From Duganella guangzhouensis (lineage in GTDB: Bacteria > Pseudomonadota > Gammaproteobacteria > Burkholderiales > Burkholderiaceae_D), in contig NZ_WKJK01000011.1 in NCBI RefSeq assembly GCF_009674535.1, positions 1 through 64,000 of the forward strand: DNA of 64,000 nucleotides. Reading direction: 5' to 3'. How positions within the stretch are numbered: position 1 is the stretch's first letter; every line of letters begins with the position of its first letter. Below, piece by piece: positions 32,615 through 41,885 of this stretch. The notes under the pieces are model-generated. The model saw only the letters and a program-made list of their open reading frames with translations. It was not told the DNA's origin and searched no databases. Both the position numbers and the translations under genes were made by a program.

Positions 32615-35335
32615 TTGAACCTGTCCACCGACCATCTGGCCATCCGTACCACTTGCGCATACTGCGGCGTAGGCTGCGGCGTGCAGGCCACGCCCAAGGA
32701 CGATGGCGGTTTCGCCATCGCTGGAGACAAGCTGCATCCGGCGAATCTGGGCCGGTTGTGCGTCAAGGGTTCCGCCCTGGGCGAAACCGTTGGTCTCGAA
32801 GGCCGCCTGCTGTATCCGCAGGTGCGCGAGGCTGATGGCCTGCGCCGCGTGTCGTGGGATGAGGCGCTCGGCCAGGTCGCGGACAAGTGGAAGTCCATCA
32901 TCGCCGAACATGGCCCGGACGCGGTGGCGCTGTACGTCTCCGGCCAACTGCTGACCGAGGACTACTACGTCGCCAATAAACTGATGAAGGGCTACGTCGG
33001 TAGCGCCAACATCGACACCAACTCGCGCCTGTGCATGTCGTCCGCCGTGGCGGGCTACAAGCGCGCCTTTGGCGAAGACCTGGTGCCGGTCTGCTACGAT
33101 GATCTGGAACTGGCAGACATGATTGTGCTGGTCGGCTCCAACACCGCGTGGTGCCATCCGATTCTGTTCCAGCGCATCTTGAAAGCCAAGGAGGCGCGCC
33201 CGGAGATGAAGCTGGTGGTGATCGATCCGCGCCGCACCGCCACCTGCGAGCTGGCCGACCTGCACCTGCCGGTCAAAGCCGGTACCGACGTCTGGCTGTT
33301 CAACGGCTTGCTGAGCTATCTGTCGCGCATCGGCGCGGTCGATCCGCAATTCATCGAACAGCACACCAATGGTTTCGAGGCCGCGCTGGACGTGGCCCGT
33401 GCCGATTGCGCCGATCCGGCCGTGGTGGCCAAAATCTGCCGCATCGAACTGCCGCTGCTGCTGGAGTTCTACGAACTGTTTGCCGCCACCCGCAAGACCA
33501 TCACCGCTTACTCGATGGGCGTGAACCAGTCTTCGGCCGGCACTGACAAAGCCAACGCCATCATCAACTGCCACCTGATCGGCGGTCGTCTCGGCAAGCC
33601 GGGCATGGGGCCGTTCTCGATCACCGGCCAGCCGAATGCGATGGGCGGCCGCGAAGTGGGCGGCCTGGCGAATATGCTGGCCGCGCACATGGATCTGGAA
33701 CGCGCCGAGCACAGAGACGTGGTGCAAACGTTTTGGGACTCGCCAGTCATGGCCGACAAGGGCGGCCTGAAAGCGGTCGATCTGTTCCAGGCCATCGAAG
33801 CGGGCAAGGTCAAGTCGGTGTGGGTGATTGCCACCAATCCGGTGGTCAGCCTGCCGGATGCCGACCAGGCGCGGCGCGCGCTGGAAAAATGCGAGCTGGT
33901 GATTTCGTCCGACATCATGCAAGACACCGACACCACCGCCTACGCTGACGTGTTGCTGCCGGCGCTGGGCTGGGGCGAGAAGGACGGCACCGTCACCAAC
34001 TCCGAGCGCCGCATCTCGCGCCAGCGCGCCTTCCTGGCGGCGCCGGGCGAGGCGCTGCCGGACTGGCAGATCCTGTCGCTGTTCGCGCAGCACATGGGCT
34101 ATAGCGGTTTCGATTTCGACGGCCAGTACGACGTGTTCGACGAACATGCGCGCCTGAGCGGCTTCCGCAACGCCATCGGCGACGTGCCGCGCGCGTTCGA
34201 CATGTCCGGCCTGGCCGGCCTCGATCAGCGCCAGTACAACGATCTGGAGCCGACTCAGTGGCCGGTACGCCGCACCGCTTCCGGCGAGCTGCAAGTGGAA
34301 GTGCGTCTGTTTAAAGACAATGTGTATGCGCACGCAGACGGCAAGGCGCGCTTCATCGCCACCGCGCCGCGCGCGCCGATGCACGCCGTCAGCGAAGACT
34401 ATCCGCTGTCGCTCAACACCGGCCGCGTGCGCGATCAGTGGCACACCATGACCCGTACCGGCAAGTCGGCCACGCTGGCCGATCACATCGCCGAATCCTT
34501 CGTCGACATGCATCCACAAGACGCGCTGCTGAGCGGCGTACGCGAGGGCGAGCTGGCGCGCGTCACCTCGGAATGGGGCGCGATGGTGGCACGGGTGCAG
34601 CATGGCGGCGGCATCCCGCGCGGCAGCGTATTCATTCCGATTCACTGGAACGGCCAGACCGCGTCCGATGCTCGCGTTGGCGCGCTGGTGAATCCGGTGG
34701 TGGACCCGGTGTCGGGCGAGCCTGAATTCAAGCACACGCCGGTGCGCGTGGAGCAGTTCCGCGTCAACTGGCATGGTTTCATCCTGAGTCGAGATGCGCT
34801 GAACCTGGATAGCGTCGCTCACTGGACCCGCATTCAGGGCCGCGAGTTCGCTCGCTACGAACTGGCTGGCCGCAACACCGTCAAGGATTACAGCGCTTGG
34901 TCGCGTGAGCTGCTGGGCGTGAACGATCCGGATGCCGACTGGCTGGAGTACGAAGACAAGACCGCCGGCGTGTATCGCGCCGTGCACGTGGTGAATGACC
35001 GCATCGAACAATGTATCTTCATGTCGCCGCGCCAGGACATGCCGTCGCGCGCATGGTTGGCCAGTCTGTTCGTCAAAGAGCAGTTGAGTGAGATTGATCG
35101 TGTTGGCCTGCTGGTCGGCATGCCGGTGGAGAAGGGCGCGGACACCGGTCCTACCGTGTGCTCGTGCTTCGGTGTCGGCCGCAACACCATCTGCAACGCC
35201 ATCATCGAGAAGGATCTGAAGACGGTGCCGGAAGTGACGGCCTGCCTCAAGGCCGGCGGCAACTGTGGTTCCTGCGTGCCGGAGATTAAAAAGATTCTGG
35301 TACAAACCCGCGTGGAGGCGGCCGAGGCGCAGTAA
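32615..35335 (+). CDS. nasA: Assimilatory nitrate reductase catalytic subunit
   Basis: This molybdopterin-guanine-dinucleotide enzyme reduces nitrate to nitrite in the cytosol. The 906-residue product starts with a 4Fe-4S motif (CAYCGVGCG, later LCVKG) and contains the DMSO-reductase-family molybdopterin domains (GSNTAWCHP, SMGVNQSSAGTDKANAI, GQPNAMGGREVGG). It ends with a bacterioferritin-associated-ferredoxin-type [2Fe-2S] domain (CSCFGVGRNTICNAI, GGNCGSC). The start codon is TTG, supported by GAAGGA seven bases upstream. No Tat signal is present, as expected for an assimilatory enzyme. Confidence 0.96.
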   Translation: MNLSTDHLAIRTTCAYCGVGCGVQATPKDDGGFAIAGDKLHPANLGRLCVKGSALGETVGLEGRLLYPQVREADGLRRVSWDEALGQVADKWKSIIAEHGPDAVALYVSGQLLTEDYYVANKLMKGYVGSANIDTNSRLCMSSAVAGYKRAFGEDLVPVCYDDLELADMIVLVGSNTAWCHPILFQRILKAKEARPEMKLVVIDPRRTATCELADLHLPVKAGTDVWLFNGLLSYLSRIGAVDPQFIEQHTNGFEAALDVARADCADPAVVAKICRIELPLLLEFYELFAATRKTITAYSMGVNQSSAGTDKANAIINCHLIGGRLGKPGMGPFSITGQPNAMGGREVGGLANMLAAHMDLERAEHRDVVQTFWDSPVMADKGGLKAVDLFQAIEAGKVKSVWVIATNPVVSLPDADQARRALEKCELVISSDIMQDTDTTAYADVLLPALGWGEKDGTVTNSERRISRQRAFLAAPGEALPDWQILSLFAQHMGYSGFDFDGQYDVFDEHARLSGFRNAIGDVPRAFDMSGLAGLDQRQYNDLEPTQWPVRRTASGELQVEVRLFKDNVYAHADGKARFIATAPRAPMHAVSEDYPLSLNTGRVRDQWHTMTRTGKSATLADHIAESFVDMHPQDALLSGVREGELARVTSEWGAMVARVQHGGGIPRGSVFIPIHWNGQTASDARVGALVNPVVDPVSGEPEFKHTPVRVEQFRVNWHGFILSRDALNLDSVAHWTRIQGREFARYELAGRNTVKDYSAWSRELLGVNDPDADWLEYEDKTAGVYRAVHVVNDRIEQCIFMSPRQDMPSRAWLASLFVKEQLSEIDRVGLLVGMPVEKGADTGPTVCSCFGVGRNTICNAIIEKDLKTVPEVTACLKAGGNCGSCVPEIKKILVQTRVEAAEAQ

Positions 35336-35389
35336 GCAAGGTTGCGATTATGGTAAGCTAGACTGGTCGATCGCAATTTAGAGCGCCTC

Positions 35390-36760
35390 ATGTCTATCCG
35401 CGAAAACTTCTCCGATGCAGATATGGACCAGTGGCTCAACGATAACCGAGTCACTGAAATTGAATGCCTGGTGCCTGACCTGACCGGTGTCGCGCGCGGC
35501 AAAATTCTGCCGCGTGCCAAATTCACTCAGGAGCGCGGCATGCGCATTCCGGAAGCGGTGCTGGGCATGACCGTCACCGGCAATTACCCGACCGAGGACG
35601 CGGCCTATGACCGCGCCATCTCCAACACCGACCGCGACATGATCCTGCGCGCGGACCCCGGCAGCATCACCACCGTCCCCTGGGCCATCGACCCCACCGC
35701 GCAGGTGATTCACGACTGCTACTTCGCTGACGGCACGCTGGTCGATTTCGCGCCACGCTCGGTGCTGCGGCGTGTGCTCAAACTGTACGCGGACCGTGGC
35801 TGGACCCCGGTGGTGGGGCCGGAGCTGGAGTTCTACCTCACCGAAAAGAACATCGATCCCGACCTGCCATTGAAAGCGCCTGTGGGCCGCAGCGGCCGCG
35901 CCGAGACCACGCGCCAGGTCTACAGCATCGACGCCGTCAACGAATTCGATCCGCTGTTCGAAGACATTTACGACTACTGCGCGCTGATGAATCTGGACGT
36001 CGATACACTGATCCACGAAACCGGCGCCGGCCAGATGGGCCTCAACTTCCAGCACGGCGATGCGCTGGCGCTGGCCGATAATGTGTTCTACTTCAAGCGC
36101 ACCTTGCGCGAAGCGGCGCTCAAGCACGATATGTACGCCACCTTCATGGCCAAGCCAATGGCGGGCGAGCCCGGATCGGCGATGCACGTGCACCAGAGCG
36201 TGAGCGATGCCGCCACTGGCCGCAATATCTTCAGCCAGGAAGACGGTTCGCCGTCGCCGGTGTTCCGCCATTACATCGGCGGCTTGCAGCGCTACACGCC
36301 GGCCGCGATGGCGATCCTGGCGCCGTATGTGAATTCCTACCGCCGCATCGTGCGCCACACGGCGGCGCCGATCAACGTCCAGTGGGGCATGGACAATCGC
36401 ACCGTGGGATTCCGCATTCCGATCTCCGGCGTTGAACAGCGGCGCGTGGAAAACCGCATTATCGGCGCCGACGCCAATCCCTACCTGGCGATGGCGGTCA
36501 CGCTGGCCTGCGGCTATCTCGGCATGGTGGACCAGTTGGAGCCGACGCCAATGTACAACGGCAGCGCCTACGACCATTTCTACGAACTGCCGCAAGGCTT
36601 GCCGCAGGCGCTGACGCTGCTGCGCCAGGAAGACCGTCTGCGCGAGGTACTGGGCGAGCGCTTCATCGACGTCTACACCGCCATCAAGGAGTTGGAGCAC
36701 CAGGAGTTCATGACGGTGATCAGCCCCTGGGAACGGGAACACTTATTGCTCCACGTTTGA
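35390..36760 (+). CDS. Glutamine synthetase-like protein lacking a metal-ligand glutamate
   Basis: The 456-residue protein is very close to the PuuA-type synthetase at 50615 over its whole length, with family blocks VARGKILPR, GPELEFYL, GEPGSAMHVHQS and RVENRIIGADANPYL. In the block that reads GAGQMEINF in the other copies, this one reads GAGQMGLNF: residue 217 is glycine (codon 36038-36040) where E. coli GlnA has the n1 metal ligand E220. The enzyme may be inactive or altered. It lies 54 bases after nasA and ahead of potGHI. Confidence 0.88.
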   Translation: MSIRENFSDADMDQWLNDNRVTEIECLVPDLTGVARGKILPRAKFTQERGMRIPEAVLGMTVTGNYPTEDAAYDRAISNTDRDMILRADPGSITTVPWAIDPTAQVIHDCYFADGTLVDFAPRSVLRRVLKLYADRGWTPVVGPELEFYLTEKNIDPDLPLKAPVGRSGRAETTRQVYSIDAVNEFDPLFEDIYDYCALMNLDVDTLIHETGAGQMGLNFQHGDALALADNVFYFKRTLREAALKHDMYATFMAKPMAGEPGSAMHVHQSVSDAATGRNIFSQEDGSPSPVFRHYIGGLQRYTPAAMAILAPYVNSYRRIVRHTAAPINVQWGMDNRTVGFRIPISGVEQRRVENRIIGADANPYLAMAVTLACGYLGMVDQLEPTPMYNGSAYDHFYELPQGLPQALTLLRQEDRLREVLGERFIDVYTAIKELEHQEFMTVISPWEREHLLLHV

Positions 36761-36814
36761 GCACTGCCTTTATAATCACCGGTTTGGCAAATATTATTTT
36801 ACCTTTCTAATAAC

Positions 36815-37942
36815 ATGACCATAGAGCGAGTTGCTGAACCTTTCCTCCTGATCCGCAATCTGGTTAAGGAATTTGATGGTGTCCGTGCCGTCAATGACGT
36901 ATCGGTTGCAATCAACAAGGGCGAAATCTTCGCACTGCTGGGCAGCTCGGGCTGCGGCAAGTCGACCCTGCTGCGCATGCTGGCCGGTTTTGAAACGCCG
37001 ACCTCGGGCTCCATTACCCTGGCCGGCAAAGACATAGTGAACGTGCCGCCGTACCAGCGCCCGATCAACATGATGTTCCAGTCGTACGCGCTGTTCCCGC
37101 ACCTGAGCGTGTGGGACAACATCGCCTTTGGCCTGCGCCGCGACGGCCTGCCGAAAGACGAAATCGCCGCGCGCGTCGAAAAGATGCTGGCGCTGGTGCA
37201 GCTGACCGACTACGCCAAACGCAAACCGCACCAGCTGTCCGGCGGCCAGCAGCAGCGCGTGGCGCTGGCGCGTTCGCTGGCCAAGCGTCCGCAGTTGCTG
37301 CTGCTGGACGAGCCGCTCGGCGCGCTGGATAAAAAGCTGCGCGAGCGCACCCAGATGGAACTGGTCTCCATCATCGAAGAAGTGGGCGTAACCTGCGTGA
37401 TGGTCACCCACGATCAGGATGAGGCCATGAGCATGGCCACCCGCATCGCCGTGATGAGCGCCGGCCGCATTCTGCAGGTGGGCGCGCCGGACGAAATCTA
37501 CGAAACGCCGAATTGCCGCTTCGTCGCGGACTTCATCGGCAGCGTCAACCTGTTCAACGGCGCGGTGGCGGTGGATGAGCCGGACCACGTCATCATCGAT
37601 ACGCCCGAGGGCAAGCACTACGTCACGCACGGCATTACCGGCACCATGGGCATGCAAGTGTCGGTGGCGGTGCGTCCGGAGAAGATTGCGGTGCAGGCCG
37701 AGGCGCCGACGCAGGAACAGCGCGCCAAGGCGGCCGAACATGGCTACAACTGCGTGCAGGGTGTCATCACCGGCATCTCCTACTTCGGCAACGAGACCAG
37801 CTACCACATCACGCTGGACAGCGGCATGGTGCTGAAAGCTTCGCGCACCAACGTGGCGCGTCATGACGATGCGGCGCTCAAGCGCGATCAGCGCGTGCAC
37901 GCATGGTGGGATGGCGCCGACGTCGTCGTGCTGACCAGCTAA
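36815..37942 (+). CDS. potG: Polyamine ABC transporter ATP-binding protein (PotG/PotA)
   Basis: A 375-residue ATPase with Walker A GSSGCGKST, the signature LSGGQQQRVALARSL, Walker B LLLDEPLGALDKKLRE and switch histidine VTHDQDEAMSMATRI. A C-terminal TOBE-type regulatory domain follows (IGSVNLFNGAV, VSVAVRPEKI, ISYFGNETSYHI). This organisation is that of PotG of the putrescine system PotFGHI. No clear ribosome binding site is seen before the ATG. Permease genes follow, but no periplasmic binding protein gene (potF) is nearby. Confidence 0.9.
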   Translation: MTIERVAEPFLLIRNLVKEFDGVRAVNDVSVAINKGEIFALLGSSGCGKSTLLRMLAGFETPTSGSITLAGKDIVNVPPYQRPINMMFQSYALFPHLSVWDNIAFGLRRDGLPKDEIAARVEKMLALVQLTDYAKRKPHQLSGGQQQRVALARSLAKRPQLLLLDEPLGALDKKLRERTQMELVSIIEEVGVTCVMVTHDQDEAMSMATRIAVMSAGRILQVGAPDEIYETPNCRFVADFIGSVNLFNGAVAVDEPDHVIIDTPEGKHYVTHGITGTMGMQVSVAVRPEKIAVQAEAPTQEQRAKAAEHGYNCVQGVITGISYFGNETSYHITLDSGMVLKASRTNVARHDDAALKRDQRVHAWWDGADVVVLTS

Positions 37943-37954
37943 GGCGCGGTGGTC

Positions 37955-38860
37955 ATGAACTCCCTGAAAAATCTGTTCAAGAACCCCGGCCGCGCGGTAG
38001 TCATCGGCGTGCCGTTCCTGTGGCTGGCGTTTGCCTTTCTGATCCCGTTCCTGATCGTGCTGCGCATCAGCTTCGTTGACCTGGACAGCGGTGATGGCGG
38101 CCCGTTCGGCACCCTGGTGACGCTGGTTGACGGCGTGCTGACGCTGAAGATCAAAGTCGCCAACTACCTGTACATCGCGCAGGACGAGCTGTATGCGATC
38201 ACCTATCTGAACTCGCTCAAGTTCGCCGGCATCACTGCGGCGCTGTGTCTGATCATCGGCTACCCGTTCGCCTACTTCATGGCGCGCGCCAAGCCGGCGG
38301 CGCGGCCGGTGCTGCTGATGATGGTGATGATGCCGTTTTGGACCTCCTTCCTGCTGCGGATCTACGCGTGGAAGGGCATCCTGGCCAACAACGGTATCCT
38401 CAACAGCTTCCTGATCGACGTCGGCGTCATCACCGAGCCGCTGCATCTGATGAACACCCAGTTCTCGCTGTTGATCGGCATGGTCTACGCCTACCTGCCG
38501 TTCATGATCCTGCCGCTGTACGCCAACCTGGTGAAAATGGACGTGCGCTTCATCGAAGCGGCGGCCGACCTGGGCGCCACGCCGTGGCAGACCTTCTGGC
38601 GCGTGACGGTGCCGCTGTCGAAGTCCGGCATCATCGCCGGCACCATGCTGGTGTTCATTCCGGCGGTGGGCGAGTACGTCATCCCCGAGCTGCTGGGCGG
38701 CCCGGAGACACTGATGATCGGCCGCCAGCTGTGGGACGAATTCTTCACCAATAACGATTGGCCGCTGGCGTCCGCCGTGACGGTGGTGGTGATCCTGTTC
38801 ATTCTTGTGCCGATGGCGATCTTCAATAAATACAAGGCAGACCAGGAGGCGCGCAAATGA
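37955..38860 (+). CDS. potH: Polyamine ABC transporter permease PotH
   Basis: A 301-residue permease with six helices and the N-terminal pattern RAVVIGVPFLWLAFAFLIPF characteristic of PotH, and a permease loop (IEAAADLGATPWQTFWRVTVPLSKSGIIAGTML). The ATG at 37955 is preceded by AAGG; a GTG two codons earlier is possible. Its stop overlaps the potI start (ATGA). Confidence 0.9.
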   Translation: MNSLKNLFKNPGRAVVIGVPFLWLAFAFLIPFLIVLRISFVDLDSGDGGPFGTLVTLVDGVLTLKIKVANYLYIAQDELYAITYLNSLKFAGITAALCLIIGYPFAYFMARAKPAARPVLLMMVMMPFWTSFLLRIYAWKGILANNGILNSFLIDVGVITEPLHLMNTQFSLLIGMVYAYLPFMILPLYANLVKMDVRFIEAAADLGATPWQTFWRVTVPLSKSGIIAGTMLVFIPAVGEYVIPELLGGPETLMIGRQLWDEFFTNNDWPLASAVTVVVILFILVPMAIFNKYKADQEARK

Positions 38861-39693
38861 CCCAGTTCCTGCATCGTTGGTTCGGGCGTGGCTGGCTGTC
38901 GCTGGGCTACCTGTTCCTGTACATCCCCATCGTGGTGCTGGTGGTGTTCTCGTTTAACAGCTCGCGCCAGGACATGGTGTGGAGCGGCTTCTCGCTGCAG
39001 TGGTACGCGGCGCTGATGAACGACTCGGAGATCATCAGCGGCTTCGGCCTGTCGCTGCGCATCGCACTGCTGACGGCGTGCGGCTCGGTCATCCTCGGCA
39101 CCTTCGCCGCGTTTGTGCTGGACCGCTACCAGCGCTTCAGCGGCCGCACGCTGTTCACCGGCATGGTCAGCGCGCCGCTGGTGATGCCGGAGGTGATTAT
39201 CGGCTTGTCGCTGCTGCTGATGCTGGTGTCGGTGCAGAAGATGTTCGGCTTCCCGGAGCGCGGCCTGGTGACGATCTGGCTCGGCCATACGCTGCTGGGC
39301 ATGGCCTATGCGACGGTGGTGGTGCAATCGCGTCTGCAGGAGATGAACAAGTCGCTGGAAGAGGCGGCGATGGATCTGGGCTGCCGTCCATTCCAGGTGT
39401 TCTTCCTGGTGACGCTGCCGAACATCAAACAGGCATTGGGTTCGGCGTGGCTGCTGACGTTTACGCTGTCGCTGGATGACGTGGTGCTGTCGGCCTTCCT
39501 GTCCGGCCCTGGCTCGTCGACCATGCCGATCGTGATCTTCTCGCGTGCCCGTCTGGGCCTCGACCCGCGCGTGAACGCGGTGGCGGCGTTGACCATCCTG
39601 GTAGTGTCGATTGGCGTGATCGCTTCCAGCATCTACATCGCCCGCGCCGAACGCCTGCGCTCCAAACAGCTGGCCGCTGCCGCCAAGGGCTAA
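38857..39693 (+). CDS. potI: Polyamine ABC transporter permease PotI
   Basis: A 278-residue inner membrane permease, the second half of the PotHI channel, with the loop LEEAAMDLGCRPFQVFFLVTLP and the ending SIYIARAERLRSKQLAAAAKG. The stop codon overlaps the end of a histidine kinase gene on the opposite strand. A decayed second copy of its last 40 codons or so occurs about 3 kb downstream, at 42720-42840. Confidence 0.9.
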   Translation: MTQFLHRWFGRGWLSLGYLFLYIPIVVLVVFSFNSSRQDMVWSGFSLQWYAALMNDSEIISGFGLSLRIALLTACGSVILGTFAAFVLDRYQRFSGRTLFTGMVSAPLVMPEVIIGLSLLLMLVSVQKMFGFPERGLVTIWLGHTLLGMAYATVVVQSRLQEMNKSLEEAAMDLGCRPFQVFFLVTLPNIKQALGSAWLLTFTLSLDDVVLSAFLSGPGSSTMPIVIFSRARLGLDPRVNAVAALTILVVSIGVIASSIYIARAERLRSKQLAAAAKG

Positions 39694-41087
39694 ACTGACT
39701 GCCTGACAACGCGAAAAATCGTCCCTGGCTTGGCGTCTTCAATCTCGATACGCCAGCCATGGGCGGCGGCGATCTCCTTGCAGATCGACATACCAAGTCC
39801 GGCTCCAACGGGCTGTCCGTCAGCCCGGCCGGGACCGCGCCAGAAGCGTTCAAACACGCGCGGAATATCTTCCGCAGCGATGCCGCAGCCGTAGTCCCGA
39901 ACGCTGACGGCATTGCCATCCTCGATTTTCAGCTCGACCATGCTGTGTTCCGGTGAATGCTGGACCGCGTTCTCGATCAGATTTTTGAACAGCGTGAACA
40001 TCGCGCCCTGATCACCAACCCATAGTGGGCTTTCGGTCAGCTCGAACGAATGGGAAAAATGGATGTGTACCTGGCGCCGTTCCGCCATGCGTAATAAGAA
40101 CGCCGCCGCGTCAGCCAGCATGTGCCTGACATTGATCGGTTCTATGCGGTAGTTACGCAGTTCGCTGGCCTCGGCCAGATGCAGCAGTTGCTGTACCTGC
40201 CGCGTCATGACATCGATATCGGCCAGTAGTGTTGCGCGGTCCGCGATGCCCTCGACTTCAATTTGCCCGCGCATCAAAGCCAGAGGGGTTTTAAGCTCAT
40301 GCGCCGCAGCCCCCAAAAACTCCTGCTGCTCGCGAAATCCCTGTTCCAACCGCGCCAACGCCAGATTGAATGAATCGATCAATGGCGAGAGTTCGCTGGG
40401 AACCGTTTTGGTGGACAGCCTGGCGGACAGATTGCGTGGATCGATGCGCGCCGCCTCGGCCGACAAAACCCGCAACGGCCGCAGTAAGCGAAACAGCGCG
40501 ACCAGCATCAGTCCACCAACAACAGGCATCGAAATCAATATGATGCCGAAGATGTAGTTGGGCACAGGATGGGTCAGCGAAAGCCCCACGAACTGCAACG
40601 CGCGGTCACTGGCGGCCACCTGCAGATAATAGGCGCCATGCGATTGCAGGATAGGCACGGTGACTACTTCGATAGAGCGCTCACCGATTTGAAGCTGTAA
40701 CGCAGCGTCGAACCGCAGCGGCACATGGGATGCTGGCAGGAGCCGCTGCACTGGGCTTTGCGGCGTTTTCGATGGCATCATGACCGGTGCACCGAAGCGA
40801 TCGACGACACGAAATTCCACGTCGCCGGGCAATTGATCGTAAAGCCAGCGCACGTCTTTCGGCAATTTGATTTCTTGCGGTTTTCCTTGCGCGTCGAACT
40901 GCATACGCGCCGCGACCGAGGCGGCATTGTGCTTCATGCCGTTATAGGTAACGAGGTCAAACTGCCAATAAAAGACCATCGCCAGAATAAACACGAACAA
41001 GCCCGCCGTCAGCACCATCCCCGCAAGGAAGGTCAACATCAGGCGCATGCGCAGGCTGCGCAGGATGTCACTGATCCATAAGCGCAT
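39690..41087 (-). CDS. Two-component sensor histidine kinase
   Basis: From the ATG at 41087 the protein has 465 residues: a first membrane helix (LMLTFLAGMVLTAGLFVFILAMV), a periplasmic region of about 120 residues, a second helix (YIFGIILISMPVVGGLMLVALF), HAMP, HisKA with the phosphorylated histidine in AAAHELKTPLALM, and HATPase motifs (NLIENAVQHSP, DYGCGIAAEDIPRVFERFWRG, GAGLGMSICKEIA). It overlaps the response regulator gene by about 20 bases, so they form one operon. The stimulus is unknown; adjacency to a MipA-type protein is the only hint. Confidence 0.92.
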   Translation of the reverse strand: MRLWISDILRSLRMRLMLTFLAGMVLTAGLFVFILAMVFYWQFDLVTYNGMKHNAASVAARMQFDAQGKPQEIKLPKDVRWLYDQLPGDVEFRVVDRFGAPVMMPSKTPQSPVQRLLPASHVPLRFDAALQLQIGERSIEVVTVPILQSHGAYYLQVAASDRALQFVGLSLTHPVPNYIFGIILISMPVVGGLMLVALFRLLRPLRVLSAEAARIDPRNLSARLSTKTVPSELSPLIDSFNLALARLEQGFREQQEFLGAAAHELKTPLALMRGQIEVEGIADRATLLADIDVMTRQVQQLLHLAEASELRNYRIEPINVRHMLADAAAFLLRMAERRQVHIHFSHSFELTESPLWVGDQGAMFTLFKNLIENAVQHSPEHSMVELKIEDGNAVSVRDYGCGIAAEDIPRVFERFWRGPGRADGQPVGAGLGMSICKEIAAAHGWRIEIEDAKPGTIFRVVRQSV

Positions 41088-41742
41088 AGCCGAGTCCCCG
41101 CGAATTGACGATGCATAATCGGGAATCAATCGCTTCCAGTTTTTTCCGCAAGCGGTGCAGGGCGACATCCAACGCGTTCGGCGTGACCGCTTCCGCCAAG
41201 CCCCATGCCGCCAATTCCAGCGCAGTGCGCCGCACGGTTTTACCGCCGGAGCGGGTCAGGTGCAGCATGATTTGCATCTCCGCCATCGGCAAGGTCACGC
41301 GCTCGGTGGCGCACACCATGAAGCCTTCTTCGGGCAGCAAGGTGATGTCGCCATACGAAAGCACGGCCGGTGCCGAGATGGGCTGACGGCGCGACAGTGC
41401 GCGTACCCGGGCGACAAATTCGTCCATCTCGAAGGGTTTGGCGAGATAGTCGTCCGCGCCGGATTCCAGTCCATCGACACGGTCGTGCAGCGCATCGCGT
41501 GCGGTCAACATCATGCAGGGGATTGATGATTGCGCGGCACGCAGACGGCGCACAATTTCGAGACCGTCGCCGTCGGGCAGTCCACGGTCCACCACCAACA
41601 CGTGATATTGACCGTCTCGCACCTCAGGCCACGCGGCTTGCAGGCTGGGGAAAATGTCAGCCGCCATCCCGCCACGCTCCAGCGCTTTTTGAATGAGTTG
41701 CGCGAGCTGTGGGTGATCTTCGATTAGTGCAATTCTGCTCAC
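41068..41742 (-). CDS. OmpR-family response regulator
   Basis: The 224-residue protein has a receiver domain (IALIEDHPQLA, phosphoacceptor region VLVVDRGLPDGDG, MLTARDALHDRVDGLESGADDYLAKPF) and a winged-helix output domain (VTPNALDVALHRLRKKLEA, VNSRGLGYAL). It pairs with the kinase that follows. A perfect 18-bp inverted repeat lies in the divergent region between this gene and the MipA-type gene and is a candidate regulatory site. Confidence 0.93.
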   Translation of the reverse strand: MSRIALIEDHPQLAQLIQKALERGGMAADIFPSLQAAWPEVRDGQYHVLVVDRGLPDGDGLEIVRRLRAAQSSIPCMMLTARDALHDRVDGLESGADDYLAKPFEMDEFVARVRALSRRQPISAPAVLSYGDITLLPEEGFMVCATERVTLPMAEMQIMLHLTRSGGKTVRRTALELAAWGLAEAVTPNALDVALHRLRKKLEAIDSRLCIVNSRGLGYALMDQ

Positions 41743-41790
41743 GATCTCAGGGGAATGGGTTACGAGAGTGGCTATCTTATGCCGGAATCA

Positions 41791-41830
41791 CTTACGGAAT
41801 ACTTTCTGCCGCCAGAAAGTATTCCGTAAG
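41791..41830. repeat. Perfect 18-bp inverted repeat
   Basis: CTTACGGAATACTTTCTG (41791-41808) and its exact complement (41813-41830) are separated by CCGC. It occupies the short region between the divergent response regulator and MipA-type genes. It could be an operator or a strong hairpin in either transcript. Confidence 0.9.
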
Positions 41831-41885
41831 AGTTCATGAATCAACATGTGGCTTGAGAACCCTTCCATCAACTTCAAGGACACAC

